Made by a program: the position numbers and the translations under genes
Shown: piece after piece, positions 10,863 to 22,171 of the stretch
How positions within the stretch are numbered: the stretch's first letter is position 1
Layout: every line of letters starts with the position of its first letter
Assembly: GCA_963555705.1 (NCBI GenBank)
Contig: OY743183.1
Span: forward strand, 50,705,466 to 50,769,465
Source: Ligustrum vulgare
Lineage: Eukaryota > Streptophyta > Magnoliopsida > Lamiales > Oleaceae
Length of the DNA: 64,000 nt
Reading direction: 5' to 3'
The notes under the pieces: generated by a model
Seen by the model: the letters and a program-made list of their open reading frames with translations, nothing else
What the model was told of the DNA's origin: nothing
Databases searched by the model: none

Positions 10863-12310
10863 TTGAACCAGAAGTTCAACTATACAGAAAAACATATTGA
10901 TGAAATGAATATTGTATTGAACCAGAAGTTCATACGTACAAGTGAAATATGTATATAGTATGAACCAGAAGCTCATAAATGGAATATATATTGTATTGAA
11001 CCAGAAGTTTAGCAATATTTATTGAATCAAATATTCATACATCAAAATGAAATAAAACCGTATTGAACCAGAAGTTCTATAATAAACGGTATTAGCTTGA
11101 GAAGCTTTATGATTTATAAAAGTGCGATATGTATACAATCCACCAAAGCGCACCGAGATATATGATCGAAATTACATGTGCGGCATTTTAGCTAATTGAT
11201 ATAATATAATATTTGAGGAAAACACGCCTGAAGCGTAATTATGCCTGAAGCATAATGACTATCGATTCCAAAATTAAATATCTCTTGAATGATTGAGATG
11301 ATCCCTTTGAGACTAAATACTCATGGTGAGTAAAAGGGACATAATTGAATGTAAGAGACTCAGGTACCTGATGATAGAACATATAAAGAGATCTCTCTAT
11401 GTTATATTGAGATGGAATCGATAAATAAGTCGACTGCAAACTCTCTTATGAAAATGAGGTTGATGAAATTATAATACTTTGGCCAAGTATATAACCCCAA
11501 TGTAGGGATTATTGTTCAAGGACCTGAAGTCCAAATGCTTAAATGTGTAAAGCCAGTAATTATATGTACAAATGAAAAATATTTCACAGTCGTAAAAGAC
11601 GACTCGTTGCGACCTGAAGTCCAAATGCTTAAAAGAGTAAAGCCGGTAATTATATGTACAAATGAAAAATATTTCACAGTCGTAAAAGACGACTCGTTGC
11701 GCGCAAAATTTTTCATAGAACTGGCATGACATATGGTGGATAGACTATAGTCTAAATCACTAACTTGAGCTCTTTGATATACCAATGAGTGAGATCAAAA
11801 TGTATGATTCTCATCTCGGTACTTTGAGAGTATTCTTTGATGTACCAGTTGATCGCGGTACGTTGGGATTTCAAGTAAAATGATTGTAGATTATATGTCG
11901 AAATTGATATCTATTTCAATGATTGATTATGCTCCTGCAAAATTAGAAATTGCAGTTTATAAAGTGCAAGAACATACATGTATAAATCATTGAAAGATTC
12001 AATATGCCTAGATTAGTATCACTATAGAATGATACAAATGACTCCATGATATAATATGTTGAAAGTGAAATTGGAGTGTACTATTTATGACATCTGGGAA
12101 ATTGATTATTCACTAGAAGTGAATACGAAAATGAATATTCACCAGAAGTGAATTTGAAATTGATTATTCACTAGAAGTGAATTTGAAAATGAATATTTAA
12201 TTATTCACTAGAAGTGAAAGATGCAATCTATGAAAGTGAATTATAGATTTGATTATTCACCAGAAGTGAATTCTAAATTTGATTATTCACCAGAAGTGAA
12301 AGATGCAATG
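10863..12310 (+). repeat. Array of short hairpins with a conserved YNGAA loop (element 7514-13303)
   Basis: Repeated palindromes with different stems share a five-base loop. Examples with perfect stems: 10863-10879 (TTGAAC/GTTCAA, loop CAGAA), 10918-10932, 11224-11236 (loop CTGAA), 11238-11256 (ATTATGC/GCATAAT, loop CTGAA), 12107-12125 (TATTCAC/GTGAATA, loop TAGAA), 12137-12153, 12166-12182, 12204-12218, 12255-12271 and 12286-12300 (stems of the ATTCAC type, loops CAGAA or TAGAA). The closing pair is C-G in each. Confidence 0.85.
11521..11700 (+). repeat. 90-bp tandem duplication containing two hairpins per unit
   Basis: Units 11521-11610 and 11611-11700 are nearly identical. Each begins with GGAC-CTGAA-GTCC (first unit) or its equivalent and includes GTCGT-AAAAG-ACGAC. 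A related single unit occurs in the other LTR element at about 30867-30950. Confidence 0.9.
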
Positions 12311-12370
12311 AAAAGATTCGTGATTGCACCAATATACATGTAATATTCCATGAAAGGAATAAATACGCGT

Positions 12371-13066
12371 TGCACTCTTTTTCCCTTAGCTGAGGTTTTG
12401 TCCCACAGGGTTTTCATAGCAAGGTTTTTAATGAGGCAACAGTTGAGGCGTATTGATGAAAATTAATGAGAATAATGTACTCTTTTTCCCTTGAGGTTTT
12501 GTCCCACAGGGTTTTTCTAGCAAGGTTTTGGAGACATCATCATAGCTATCAACAAGCTAAAACTCAGCAACACATTGTTATACTGGAATGATATCAACAA
12601 ATGAAGAAAATCATACACATCTTATGAAGAATGTTATGATATCGGATACACACAAGAAGATTTTCATATATACACATTCCAGACGAAAGATGATATCATT
12701 ATTCAAAAGGTTCATGAATACTTGATTGCACACTTCAGGGGGAGAATCATGCTGTCATGCTGTACTCTTTTTCCTTCGTCCAGGTTTTGTCCCACAGGGT
12801 TTTCCTGACAAGGTTTTAACGAGGCAGCGGCTGTACTCTTTTTCATTCGTTCAGATTTTGTCCCATTGGGTTTTACTGACAAGGTTTTAACGAGGCAGCA
12901 CTGAAGCATTGAAGAACTTCAAAGATTCAATACATGATTTGTTCTACTTAAACATTAAGACTCAACGATTGACGATGACCAATATCAGGGGGAGCAACTG
13001 TACTCTTTTTCCTTCGCTCAAGTTTTATCCCATTGGGTTTTCTTAGCAAGGTTTTAACGAGGCAGA
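12371..13066 (+). repeat. Five copies of a ~70-bp cassette with interspersed polypurine tracts
   Basis: Copies start at about 12371, 12478, 12771, 12832 and 12999. Shared blocks in order: TACTCTTTTTCC, AGGTTTTGTCCCA, GGGTTTT, CAAGGTTTTAACGAGGCAG. Polypurine tracts (CAGGGGGAG type) occur at about 12737 and 12986 before cassettes, like the real tract before the 3' LTR. Confidence 0.85.
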
Positions 13067-13087
13067 CAATTGCGTAATATGTCATTC

Positions 13088-13096
13088 AAGGGGGAG
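13088..13096 (+). other. Polypurine tract before the 3' LTR
   Basis: aagggggag lies directly before the LTR start at 13097, the expected plus-strand priming site. Confidence 0.85.
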
Positions 13097-13303
13097 TGTT
13101 ATAAATAATGTATATATGTGAATGACATTACCATTATATCCCTGTAAACTTTACAATATTACGATTGTGCCATTGTCCACTCCTATAAATAGGAGCCTAT
13201 ACTTACCAATTTATTAGACCAATTCTTGAAGAGAAATTCTCTCCTTTAAACTCTCTCCATTTCTCTCTCTATGTTGTTCAAGTATTTTGATAGTTTTATA
13301 ACA
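13097..13303 (+). repeat. 3' LTR (207 bp)
   Basis: Identical by eye to 7514-7720 and followed by the TSD ataca at 13304-13308. Confidence 0.95.
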
Positions 13304-13308
13304 ATACA

Positions 13309-13909
13309 CACAATTATTGCAGATTATGGGTCACATTGTACGACTGCCTGGCCCACCATTCACGTTTGCTTCCAAATTACCAAACATGTCTTACTTTTTC
13401 TTTTTAAAAAATCCACCATTCCCACCTTCTTCTTTTTTTGGTTTATTTTAATTAATTGATTAAGAATATATTCTTTTAATTTTCTTTCGATTATTATGCG
13501 CGTCGTGGGCAAAAAATAAAATAAAATGCATACCTTTATACACATTAATTATATTCATTAATACCTCTCGTCACGATGAGCTAGAGGTCGCTAACTGTCT
13601 GTGAAGACAAGTCGTACAGACTTAACCCTTCAAGCTACATGATTTTTTTTAATGTAAACTAATAACTAAACAATTTTGAACGATTTGGTAGCCTAATCTA
13701 ACACTTCATAATGCGACCCTATTCATTTTACACCTCTACAAAATCGATATAGTACTTATCATCATGATGAATCATCTCCATAGATAACTAATTGCATCGA
13801 GAGGCAAATCATATCAGACCTAACTCTTCAAGATACGAGACACTTATAACGAAATAGTAAACTAAACGAATTTGATTTATTTTTTGGCTTGATGTAACCC
13901 ACCCTAATG
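13309..13909. other. Intergenic DNA
   Basis: No gene seen. A degenerate repeated phrase (ttttacacctctac with neighbours) occurs at about 13727 and again after the solo LTR at about 16190, so the sequence around the solo LTR is itself repetitive. Confidence 0.5.
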
Positions 13910-16177
13910 TGTGGCGCCCCGAGTTCTAAATACCCGGTTCACCACGTCATCGTCTGATCTAACTTTTAAAATAATATTTTAGCAGAAAAAATAACTGAAA
14001 TTCATTTTTGATAACATTAAATAAACTGTAATGGTCGAAAAAATCTAAAACCTTTATGAAACAATTCGAAATAATAAATCAAGCCATTGATATTGTAAAA
14101 CAATTGGCAATGTCATAATTTCTCAAATAATTGAAATTCTCAAAATTATCCAATGTTTGGAAATACGGATCATTAAAATAAGATTTTCAACCATTTAACA
14201 ACTATTGCCACAATCATCCATCACTTGCCACCCTCTCCGAAATCTGCAGATATTGTTAAAATAGACATGAGCATTTCATAGAAATACTCAGTAGACTCAT
14301 CGCTAATTAATTAATCTACAATATAATTGAACACGTAAATGCAGGCTATTTAGTGTGGGTTGCTCTTTCTTCTCGTGCACATAAGGCACATAAGTTATGC
14401 ATAACATCATCATTTATCTTGCAAGATATTCTCTTCTTTCTTTCTCATGCATAAAAGCATATAAGTTATGACAAGCATAACAACATAAATATTTCCAAAA
14501 AAATACATTTTCGTCTCTTTTCACAAAAATGACTTTTACATAAGTCACATAACATATACATTCACATGCAATCATAATTTAAATCAATTAATATGGGCGA
14601 ATCTATCTTAAATTTAACGAGTGTGGTTGAGCGGGAATGACTTCAATCTTTCAAATCTCCGTACGCCTCGTCTAGCCAATTAGAAAATAAGTTAAATTAG
14701 TCTCTTGAAATTTATAATTTAAAAATGATAAATTACAATTTGGAGACTGAAATTGAAGATTTGAAAGTTGAGGAACTAAAATGAATACTTTGAAAGTTGA
14801 GGAACTAAAATGAATACTTTGAAAGTTGAGGGACTAAAATGTAAAATTGGAAGTTGAGAGACTAAAATGAATACTTTGAAAGTTGGACTAAAATGAATAC
14901 TTTGAAAGTTGAGAGACTAAAATGAACACTTTTCAAAACTTTGGGTTGAAACTCAAAAATGGATATTAAATTGTGGGGATTGAGATAAGTGATTTTAAAA
15001 ATGAAGGGCTGATTAAAAATCGTTTAAAAACTAAAATTGCTGAATTAAATCATTTTGGAGCTTGGGGACTAAAGTGCAAATTTAAGAAAAACTTTTAAAT
15101 AAAACAAATATTTCTCTCTCTCGTTCAGTTAGAGGAAAGAGAGACAGAGGGTGCGATGGCGATGGGGGGAAGGGAAAAATCCGGCGGGGGTGCTCTGCCG
15201 GCGCCAAAGCCGGGGGTTCGCCAGCACAACGCCGGCGCAGCGAGCGACGAGGGTGCAATAGGCTAGGTTTTGGGCTGATTGGGTGCGAGATCGATGGCTA
15301 AACCGTGGTTGGAAGTTGCGGTTTGGGCTACGAAAAATCGGCGGTACAACCGGCGGCCAAGGTAAGTGCTTGGGTTTTGTCTATTTCTTGGGTTTGAGTT
15401 TGATTTGGTGGAAATTTGGTGCGGGTTTGGTGTTGAGCAGTAGGCGGCAGCAGTGTGGTTGGTTGGTGCTGCTGCTGCAGGTTGGTTGTGGTTTTGGGGG
15501 GGTGATGATGATGATGTCGGTGGTGATGGTGGAAATGGGTTGGGTTTGGCAGCAGGGTAATGGAGCTCGAACTGTGGAAGTTGTGGTTTGGTGATGAAAG
15601 TGGAGGTGTGGGTTGTGCTGGCCGGGCAGTGGTGATGATGGAGGTTGGTGGCATGATGAGGCAACTGCAGTGGCTGCGATGGAGATGGAGCTGGGAGGAG
15701 GCTGGGACGGTTGAGAGGAGAGGCTGGTTGTAATGGAGCTTGCACTGGGACGGTTTGGGATGGTGAGATGATGCTGAGATGGGTTTGGAGGGATAGGTGA
15801 TATAGAGCTAGGGTATGGCATGGTATGAGATTGATGTGATAGATGGAAGTTGATAGTGTGAAAATCTAGACAAGCATTGTACGTAATTCAAGGAAAATCG
15901 TATGCGAATTCAATTGAGTCGGAAGAATGAAACTGATAAAATGAGATCGACGTAATTTGAGATTTAAAATGATTTTGAAAATAATAATTTAAATAAATAA
16001 ATAAAATAATAAAATTTTGGAAATTCGAAATTTAATTTAAAATCAAATAAACTCGATATTTCTCGACTTGGCTAGACGAATACGTCGCGACGTTAACTTA
16101 AAAATGGGTGAGATCGCAGCGACACGTTTTCATAATTTTAAAATAATTATTTAATTGCGTAATTCTTGGTCGCTACA
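13910..16177. mobile_element. Probable solo LTR (2.27 kb)
   Basis: Starts TGTGGCGCCCCGAG and ends GGTCGCTACA, so TG...CA with short terminal inverted similarity (TGTGGCG/TGTAGCG). Flanks are taatg (13905-13909) and cgatg (16178-16182), a possible 5-bp TSD with two changes. A GC-rich block (about 15140-15800), unlike its AT-rich surroundings, sits in the middle, as in long gypsy LTRs. No PBS, polypurine tract or second copy is adjacent, which argues for a solo LTR. A TIR transposon is the alternative. The long minus-strand frames in the GC-rich block are proline/histidine/threonine-rich and are taken as spurious. Confidence 0.55.
14761..14935. repeat. Minisatellite, ~29-bp unit
   Basis: Six imperfect copies of a unit like tttgaaagttgaggaacta + aaatgaatac, inside the probable solo LTR. 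Confidence 0.9.
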
Positions 16178-16552
16178 CGATGCAACCCTGTAAATTTTAC
16201 ACCTCTACGAAAAGAATGTCCTTTCTACATAATTAATTATTATACAAGACAAGATACTAATTATCAGTCGGTAAGCACTAAGCAGTAAATTATCCTTTTC
16301 TAGTATTTGAAAAATGTTATTAAAATTCACTCCTGCCGACAGGAATGTGTATGCCCACTAATCAATGTAATTACATTACAAGACATAAAGCCAGAAAAAA
16401 GTAGGCATAAATGTGAGAATACTATACTCTACACCATTTTTTCTACTTTCTACGCTCTTACCTAACCTAAAGTCACCATTGATTCTTGGTAGGTGGGGTT
16501 CAGTGGGGGTGGATGGGTTGAATCCGGTATATCACGAATCACGAACACTCTT
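16178..16552. other. Intergenic DNA
   Basis: No gene or clear repeat recognised. Confidence 0.5.
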
Positions 16553-17021
16553 ATAAGAACATCTTTAATGCACTCCGTGAATTGGAACTAACGTGACAAT
16601 GAAATAGATGAATTTCTAGAGAGCGTGGATAAATAAAATGACAATTCTAAAATTTACTTTTCAATTGTTCATTCTACATTTAAATAATATTGATTATGTA
16701 GCTTTAAAAAAAAAATTAATTGCGACCTTACCTCCGACTTACTGTAGAGTCCAAAAGGAAAATAATTTATATCATACAACTTAATTGGGTTACGTCCTTA
16801 TCTACAATAATTAAAAAATAAAAATTAATGTCAAGTCAGCAGATTTCAAAGAGTATCTATATATAGACAGAACAGTCCAAAATGTCTTTTTTTTTTAGTC
16901 ACGTCAGCCTAACATCATAATTCACGTTGTGCATTAGAGTATGATCTTTACCATATTCTGTTATTTGCTGACATGTCAAGTATATTTTTCCAATTCACGG
17001 AATGTGTTGAAAATGTTCTAA
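16553..17021. mobile_element. MITE with ~34-bp inverted ends
   Basis: The left end (16553-16587) and right end (16988-17021) are inverted copies sharing TCCGTGAATTGGAA and AGAACAT..TTAA-like blocks. About 470 bp, no coding capacity. The TSD is not clear, so the superfamily is open (MULE-like possible). Confidence 0.65.
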
Positions 17022-18358
17022 AAACAGTGTAAATTGTACTCGACGTGTATTTTATCAAGTCGGACATCGATACTCACAAAATCATGTCTTGTATCTAACC
17101 CATCACATATTGTATCTCATTTTTTTATGAACTTCTTTTAATTTTTAACGCTGGAGGGATACTTTCGGTATGCTGCACGCGTCCTTGCTTCATAGTGTAC
17201 ATATTCATTCATAGTTCGATGTGGTTGTGTCATCATGAAATTACATAGTTGATAAAGAAAGAGAGAATAAATAAACTCAACGCTATAATAATCATCTAAG
17301 AAACATTAGTTACCAAAGTATAATTCTATAAAAAGCGAACTTCACAATAACTTTACGCACTATAAACATATATATATATAGATTAACAATGAAAGCGCAA
17401 TAAATAAATTCGATAAAAATATAGTCGTTACCCGGTAATGATAGGAAATTAGCTTAAATCTTTGTTAGAAAATCACCATCGGGCATCTTTTTGTGTTGCT
17501 CCATGGGGACAGCATTGCTCAACTTTACAACCTTTTATGGGCATCATCCAATGACTCTGCATCAACATCACAAACTTTGGAATGCTTAAAGAAGAAGTTA
17601 CTGAAAAGTGTGATTTTTTTTTTTTTTTTTAAAAAGAAACTTCTATGTAACCACCAAACTTGGGAATCGAGTTCCACGTCATTCGAGATATGGGACCCAC
17701 GGGATCCGGAGAAAGGAATGAGATAACAAGTCATCCAGCTAAAAAGTTGACCGTTGATTGACAACGATAGCGAAAGCGTTCTTGAATCGTCGTCTCACAA
17801 ATTACAAATCCCGAGCATCTTGTGGAACACCGGGCGGTCTAAAAAGGTTCTCGTCAAATGCTTCTGCACAAGGAAAAATTGAAAATCAGGTGCTAGCAAA
17901 TATTATCATAAATAACAACACAATAATGATGAAATGTTGTCTCATTAGCTTTTTAATTAAAGCAACTCGAGATGCTCGAGCAAGGGATCCTAGAACATAT
18001 TTTGTTATATCGGATCGATAAAGAACCGGCAACTTCCGTTTCTTTCGATGAATGAATATAAGAAGGAAGTCTCGAATTACCATGTAGAACAAGATAACAA
18101 GCAAAATCAATCATGAAAACTATAGAAATGTCCATTGAATTGCAAATGTTAAATTGAATTTATAATAAATTAATAATAAATGGAGATACAAAAATTTTCT
18201 CCTCACTGAATTTCATCCATTCAAGATTCAATATCTAATCTCGGATAATCTAAAAGTCTCTTTGATTGCCATGAAATCTTGTTGCAAAAAGTACCAATTC
18301 CTACTAAGAATCGAAAAGGAAATAATTCGGAAAATAAAAGATTCGGAGGAAAGTGATC
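17022..18358. other. Intergenic DNA downstream of the hAT-derived gene
   Basis: No recognisable coding signature. It contains a TA run at about 17370 and a T-tract at about 17615. The part next to 18359 probably includes the 3' UTR of the minus-strand gene; no polyadenylation signal was assigned. Confidence 0.5.
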
Positions 18359-20734
18359 TTACGCGGAGGACGTATCGACGAAAACGCCATTGAGCACATC
18401 GTCGTCGCCGTTTTCCAAGGCAAAGAGTTCAGAACCTCGTGTTTCCATCTTCGAATGAGCAGCAATGAACATCAATTTCTGAGCCCTATCCCGAGAGTGA
18501 GGATTCGCGCTTGGTAAAGACCAGTTGCATTTGAATGTACACGACGTCGCGTGAAGGAAAATCAGTCTAACCGCAACCTTTCCTAATGACTTGAATTCGG
18601 TTAGGTGCGTTTCCCATACGAGCCTACTGCTTTGGGGATTGGCAATCCTCATCTTCCCCGTATTCGTATCCCTTTGTTTCAACTGCACGGCTTGAGCATA
18701 AACCGGGTCCAGCCCTTGGGTTCTCCATTTCATAAGCTCCATAAGAGCAATGTGAGCCTCATCCCTAGAAACCAGCCGAGTTATTAGCCTGTCCACGTCC
18801 TTCTCTTGTTCCGGCGTCAGGAATTTGAATGGGGGCAAGTACTTCCCACTCGTGTCGCGAAACAAATAGAGCGGATCGAGTATAAAAGCCGCAGCCCAAG
18901 CCGGATGATAATTCCGTCTAAACCGCCGGTCTATCACCTTCTCCACAGCTCCTCCTCCTCCAACAATGTGAAATTTCGAACACCAATCCTTCACCTTCAA
19001 CCTAAGCTCCTCCCAAAGGGTCAAGCATTGCCCCACCCTTGGTTTCTCCATCGAGATTTCCCGCGCCATTGTCTTCACCAATTTAACTAGAGAATGAACT
19101 GCTTCTAACTCGTTCCAAAAGTGTGGATTCCTCATCATTTCTTCGATATCTCTAGCGATTGGCTCCTCTAGTAACACTATCTTGTAAGATTCGTCTAACA
19201 GTACTAACTGAAGAGCCCGGGCTGAGCCTAATACGTCCTCTACCATTGAGTAAACAGATCCAAAATCCGACCTTTCGCAACCAGGCAAAGGTACTCTCAG
19301 CAAAGCGGCATGCCCATATTCCTGCAACTGATACTTACGAAAACTCTGTCGGATTTGAGATTTAGTGTTAACAAAATTAGCTAGTTTTGAACAATTTTCA
19401 GTCACGTTCTTGAATAACGGAAGCTCCTTGTTGAAATCCTTGATCAGACTGTTAAAACCTTGATATTGACAACAAAGATTAACCATCCAATGGTGCTGAT
19501 TTTCTAAGTTCCTCAATGCCTTATCCTTAAACTTGTCTGAAACTATTCCTATACATTGATGAACTGAATTCCCACAAATTTCTGTGATAGTTTCCCATAA
19601 AACTTCTTCTGCATATTTAGACTGCACGCAGTTACTAGAGAAAACTGCTCTCCTAAAAACACTGCTCCCATTTGGAAGATTCACTGCAACATTCACTATA
19701 CTTTCTCCCCCGTCTCCACTGTATTCCTTCGACTTCCAACCATCAGAAGCTATCTGAAAGAACATTGCGTCTCGAATTTTAGCCTCGGACTCAGCCTTGA
19801 CCTCGTTGTATTTGGCATCCAACCTAGAACCCATCAAGTCTTTTCTTGATATTGCAGGCAATCCCACCTGATTGAGAAATGCCCTGAATTTGGGATGCTC
19901 GAGAGTTGAAAATGAGACAGAACCACAGCATTCATAAATCCAATCTGCAAGAAAATCAAGTGCAGAATCGACCTGGGATTTTGTTAATGTCGGACCAGGT
20001 GATGATTTGGGACTCTTTAGCCTCTTCACACTGTCTTCCAACATTGCTAAAGCTCCCAAATCCTCTTTCCCACCTGACAACACCAATTGCTGATGTTGCT
20101 GTTGCTGTCCGTACACACGCCCGCCGCCGCTTCCGCTTGCACTACCAGAAACAGGAACAGTACTACTACTGGCCATTGAAATCACGGGTGGGTATGCTAA
20201 CTCCACTTTGAATCTTGATGGATCGACAATGGCTACTGGTGGAACTTGTTGAACAGAAAATGCCGTTCCATCACCACCTTTGCCGCCGCGATTGCCACCG
20301 GAACTCGAACTACGCTTACGGTGGTTATGGGGTTGCGACGTATTAGTAGTATCCTCAGCCAAACTCACAACTGGAACGGAAACGGAAGGCACTGAAGAAA
20401 TCGGTACAGGAACAGAAGCAAAGTTGGGGCACGTCCCTTTCTTAAGATGCTCGGAGGCTGTTCTGGACGGATTAGAGGCGGAGAAAGCGGCAGCGCAAAA
20501 GGAACACCGCAGCTTCACCGCCTTCGGAAAACCAGTTTCAGAATTGTGCACGAGAATTGGCTCCAGGTGCGCCCAGTACCACGCACCTTTCCCTTTAATC
20601 GCCTTATTCCGTACCATCATCAACCCTTCATATCTCTTGTGCACCGCCTTTGCCGCCACCTCGTCGGAGGATAACGATGCGGATGCCGAAGTAGATTCTA
20701 CCGCCGGTGGGGTGGTGGCGTTTGATGCAGCCAT
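18359..20734 (-). CDS. hAT transposase-derived host protein (BED zinc finger, DUF659-like, hAT C-terminal region)
   Basis: Intact 791-aa, intronless frame; ATG at 20734, TAA at 18361-18359. The N-terminus is Ala/Ser-rich. A BED-type zinc finger follows at about residues 50-105 (C77-x2-C80, H96, C102; WYWAHL motif). Then come a Ser/Pro/Gly-rich linker with a Q/H run and a DUF659-like core (about 290-470; FFQIASDGW keeps the first acidic residue). The C-terminal hAT dimerisation-like region is at about 690-750. The usual second catalytic TDN motif is replaced by SDKFKDK and the typical CxxH-N-L block is degraded, so it is probably not an active transposase. No TIRs or TSD flank it, and codon and GC content are gene-like. 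It is probably a domesticated nuclear DNA-binding protein; I recall a similar ~790-aa Arabidopsis family. The molecular role is unknown. Confidence 0.9.
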   Translation of the reverse strand: MAASNATTPPAVESTSASASLSSDEVAAKAVHKRYEGLMMVRNKAIKGKGAWYWAHLEPILVHNSETGFPKAVKLRCSFCAAAFSASNPSRTASEHLKKGTCPNFASVPVPISSVPSVSVPVVSLAEDTTNTSQPHNHRKRSSSSGGNRGGKGGDGTAFSVQQVPPVAIVDPSRFKVELAYPPVISMASSSTVPVSGSASGSGGGRVYGQQQQHQQLVLSGGKEDLGALAMLEDSVKRLKSPKSSPGPTLTKSQVDSALDFLADWIYECCGSVSFSTLEHPKFRAFLNQVGLPAISRKDLMGSRLDAKYNEVKAESEAKIRDAMFFQIASDGWKSKEYSGDGGESIVNVAVNLPNGSSVFRRAVFSSNCVQSKYAEEVLWETITEICGNSVHQCIGIVSDKFKDKALRNLENQHHWMVNLCCQYQGFNSLIKDFNKELPLFKNVTENCSKLANFVNTKSQIRQSFRKYQLQEYGHAALLRVPLPGCERSDFGSVYSMVEDVLGSARALQLVLLDESYKIVLLEEPIARDIEEMMRNPHFWNELEAVHSLVKLVKTMAREISMEKPRVGQCLTLWEELRLKVKDWCSKFHIVGGGGAVEKVIDRRFRRNYHPAWAAAFILDPLYLFRDTSGKYLPPFKFLTPEQEKDVDRLITRLVSRDEAHIALMELMKWRTQGLDPVYAQAVQLKQRDTNTGKMRIANPQSSRLVWETHLTEFKSLGKVAVRLIFLHATSCTFKCNWSLPSANPHSRDRAQKLMFIAAHSKMETRGSELFALENGDDDVLNGVFVDTSSA

Positions 20735-21003
20735 TACAGTTCAAAATCTTGTAAGTACACTGTACACACTGTTCAACTTCAACTCAAGTAGTCTACGTAG
20801 GAAGTGATGTCCTTGGTGCATTTAGCCAAGGCGCAGCGGAGGAAGCCGGCTGTCCATGGTGGACTCCGGCGAGTTTCTTTCAAAAATTTTGAGTCCAATT
20901 CAAAAAGAACAATGGAGTTATTGTAGATAGAGAGAAATCGGAGAAAGATGGGGTCGGGTAGTAGTGGACTGTAGTTTGGTTGGTACTTCGTTTTACAAAA
21001 CAC
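20735..21003 (-). promoter_or_regulatory. Probable 5' UTR and proximal promoter of the hAT-derived gene
   Basis: The sequence upstream of the ATG is less AT-rich than the flanking DNA and carries no start codon in frame with the gene. The transcription start was not located. Confidence 0.4.
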
Positions 21004-22171
21004 ACCGTTTAGTGTTGTTTTGATGAATAGAAGATTGTAAGTGGTGGTTTGACAAAGAAATGTTAATTTTTTAATAGGTTAATTGCTAATTCAATCCTTA
21101 ATCTTTTATAAATACATTTAAATATTTGATTTTTTTAGCATCATACATCCTAAAGTATACTTTATTGGAAACATTAATCAGTTAAGGGCAAAATGATAAA
21201 TTCACTTCAAAATCGAAAATTCAAGAAAAAATGGTTAATTGCAAATATTTGACTTTTGTCGTCATACATTTCTATCATTTAGTTTATTAGTGGATTATTA
21301 CATACATTATGACAAAATCAGCCAGTTTGCCTTAATCATTCGACATATTAAAAGTCTTTAAGAATTTTAATGTTAAATCAATTTTCATTTTTACTTCTTT
21401 CTTTGAAATAAGTAGGTCTTTTGCTAATTTTGCTAAACAAGCTGTCATCTCTTAGAATTTTTTTTTGTTGCAATCGAGTTTTCTTTTTCTTTATATTTTA
21501 TACTGAATTTTGAAAATAGATTCATTTGAGTGAATATTAAGTGTGCGTTTGGCCCCTTTAAATTGTTAATAATGTAGTTTTAAATATTATTTTTTGGAGA
21601 ATGTATTGTTAAAAAATATTTAAAAAGTCAAAATTGATATACTTAACTAAGATGGATGATTGAGATTAAGTGTTGAATAAATTTGATTTAAACAAAAAAA
21701 AGGGTCAAACAGGTAATTGTGGGATAAAATAGGCTTTTTTCTATCTTTTTTCACCATGGAAAATACTTTTTCTATTTTCTCTCCAATTTTTATATTACTA
21801 GTGAGACGCACGCGCATCATTTTAATGGTGTATTTAATAACGTAGCCCCAGGACACATTCCAACTGACAAATGCTGGGATTCATAAACACTGACAGCATA
21901 GAGGTCATATGTTCGAATCCTCACAAGTTAAAATTTACTAAGCACTTTATTAGTCCAGTAAGTGATACCAAGACCATATCAAGCTTGGGGTATAACCTTC
22001 GATTTACTTCCTCTATCAATCTCCAGTGCAGGGACGGTGGGGCGTCTAAGGTTGACGTTCAACCTTTTATTTAATAACATAATATAAAAGTCAATTCAAT
22101 ATTCTGAAAGCTAAGAAATTGAGTGGAAGATCATATAATAAGAAACTTGCATTTCAAATCAAAGTAAAATA
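21004..22171. other. AT-rich intergenic DNA
   Basis: No gene recognised. The segment 21860-22075 resembles decayed gene-like or repeat sequence but shows no intact frame. Confidence 0.5.

Larger units (their letters stand above)
7514..13303 (+). mobile_element. Young non-autonomous copia-type LTR element (LARD-like) carrying a MYB gene fragment
   Basis: Two 207-bp direct repeats, 7514-7720 and 13097-13303, are identical on inspection. They start TGTTATAAAT, end TTTTATAACA, and are flanked by an exact 5-bp duplication, ataca (7509-7513 and 13304-13308). The 5.4-kb interior has no gag or pol frame, so the element must use enzymes supplied by others. In order it holds an unusual PBS, a captured MYB fragment, hairpin arrays, a 90-bp tandem repeat, five copies of a 70-bp cassette with polypurine tracts, and the final polypurine tract. 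Identical LTRs imply very recent insertion. It shares PBS, hairpin style, conserved blocks and 3' modules with the element at 27190-32655, which retains copia pol traces; that supports the copia assignment. Confidence 0.93.

Noticed and set aside
15263..15821. Overlapping long minus-strand frames rich in Pro, His, Thr and Ser
   Set aside because: They occur in several frames at once in a GC-rich, repetitive part of the probable solo LTR; no domain and no codon preference.
20280..20807. 175-codon plus-strand frame
   Set aside because: Antisense shadow of the N-terminal part of the hAT-derived gene.
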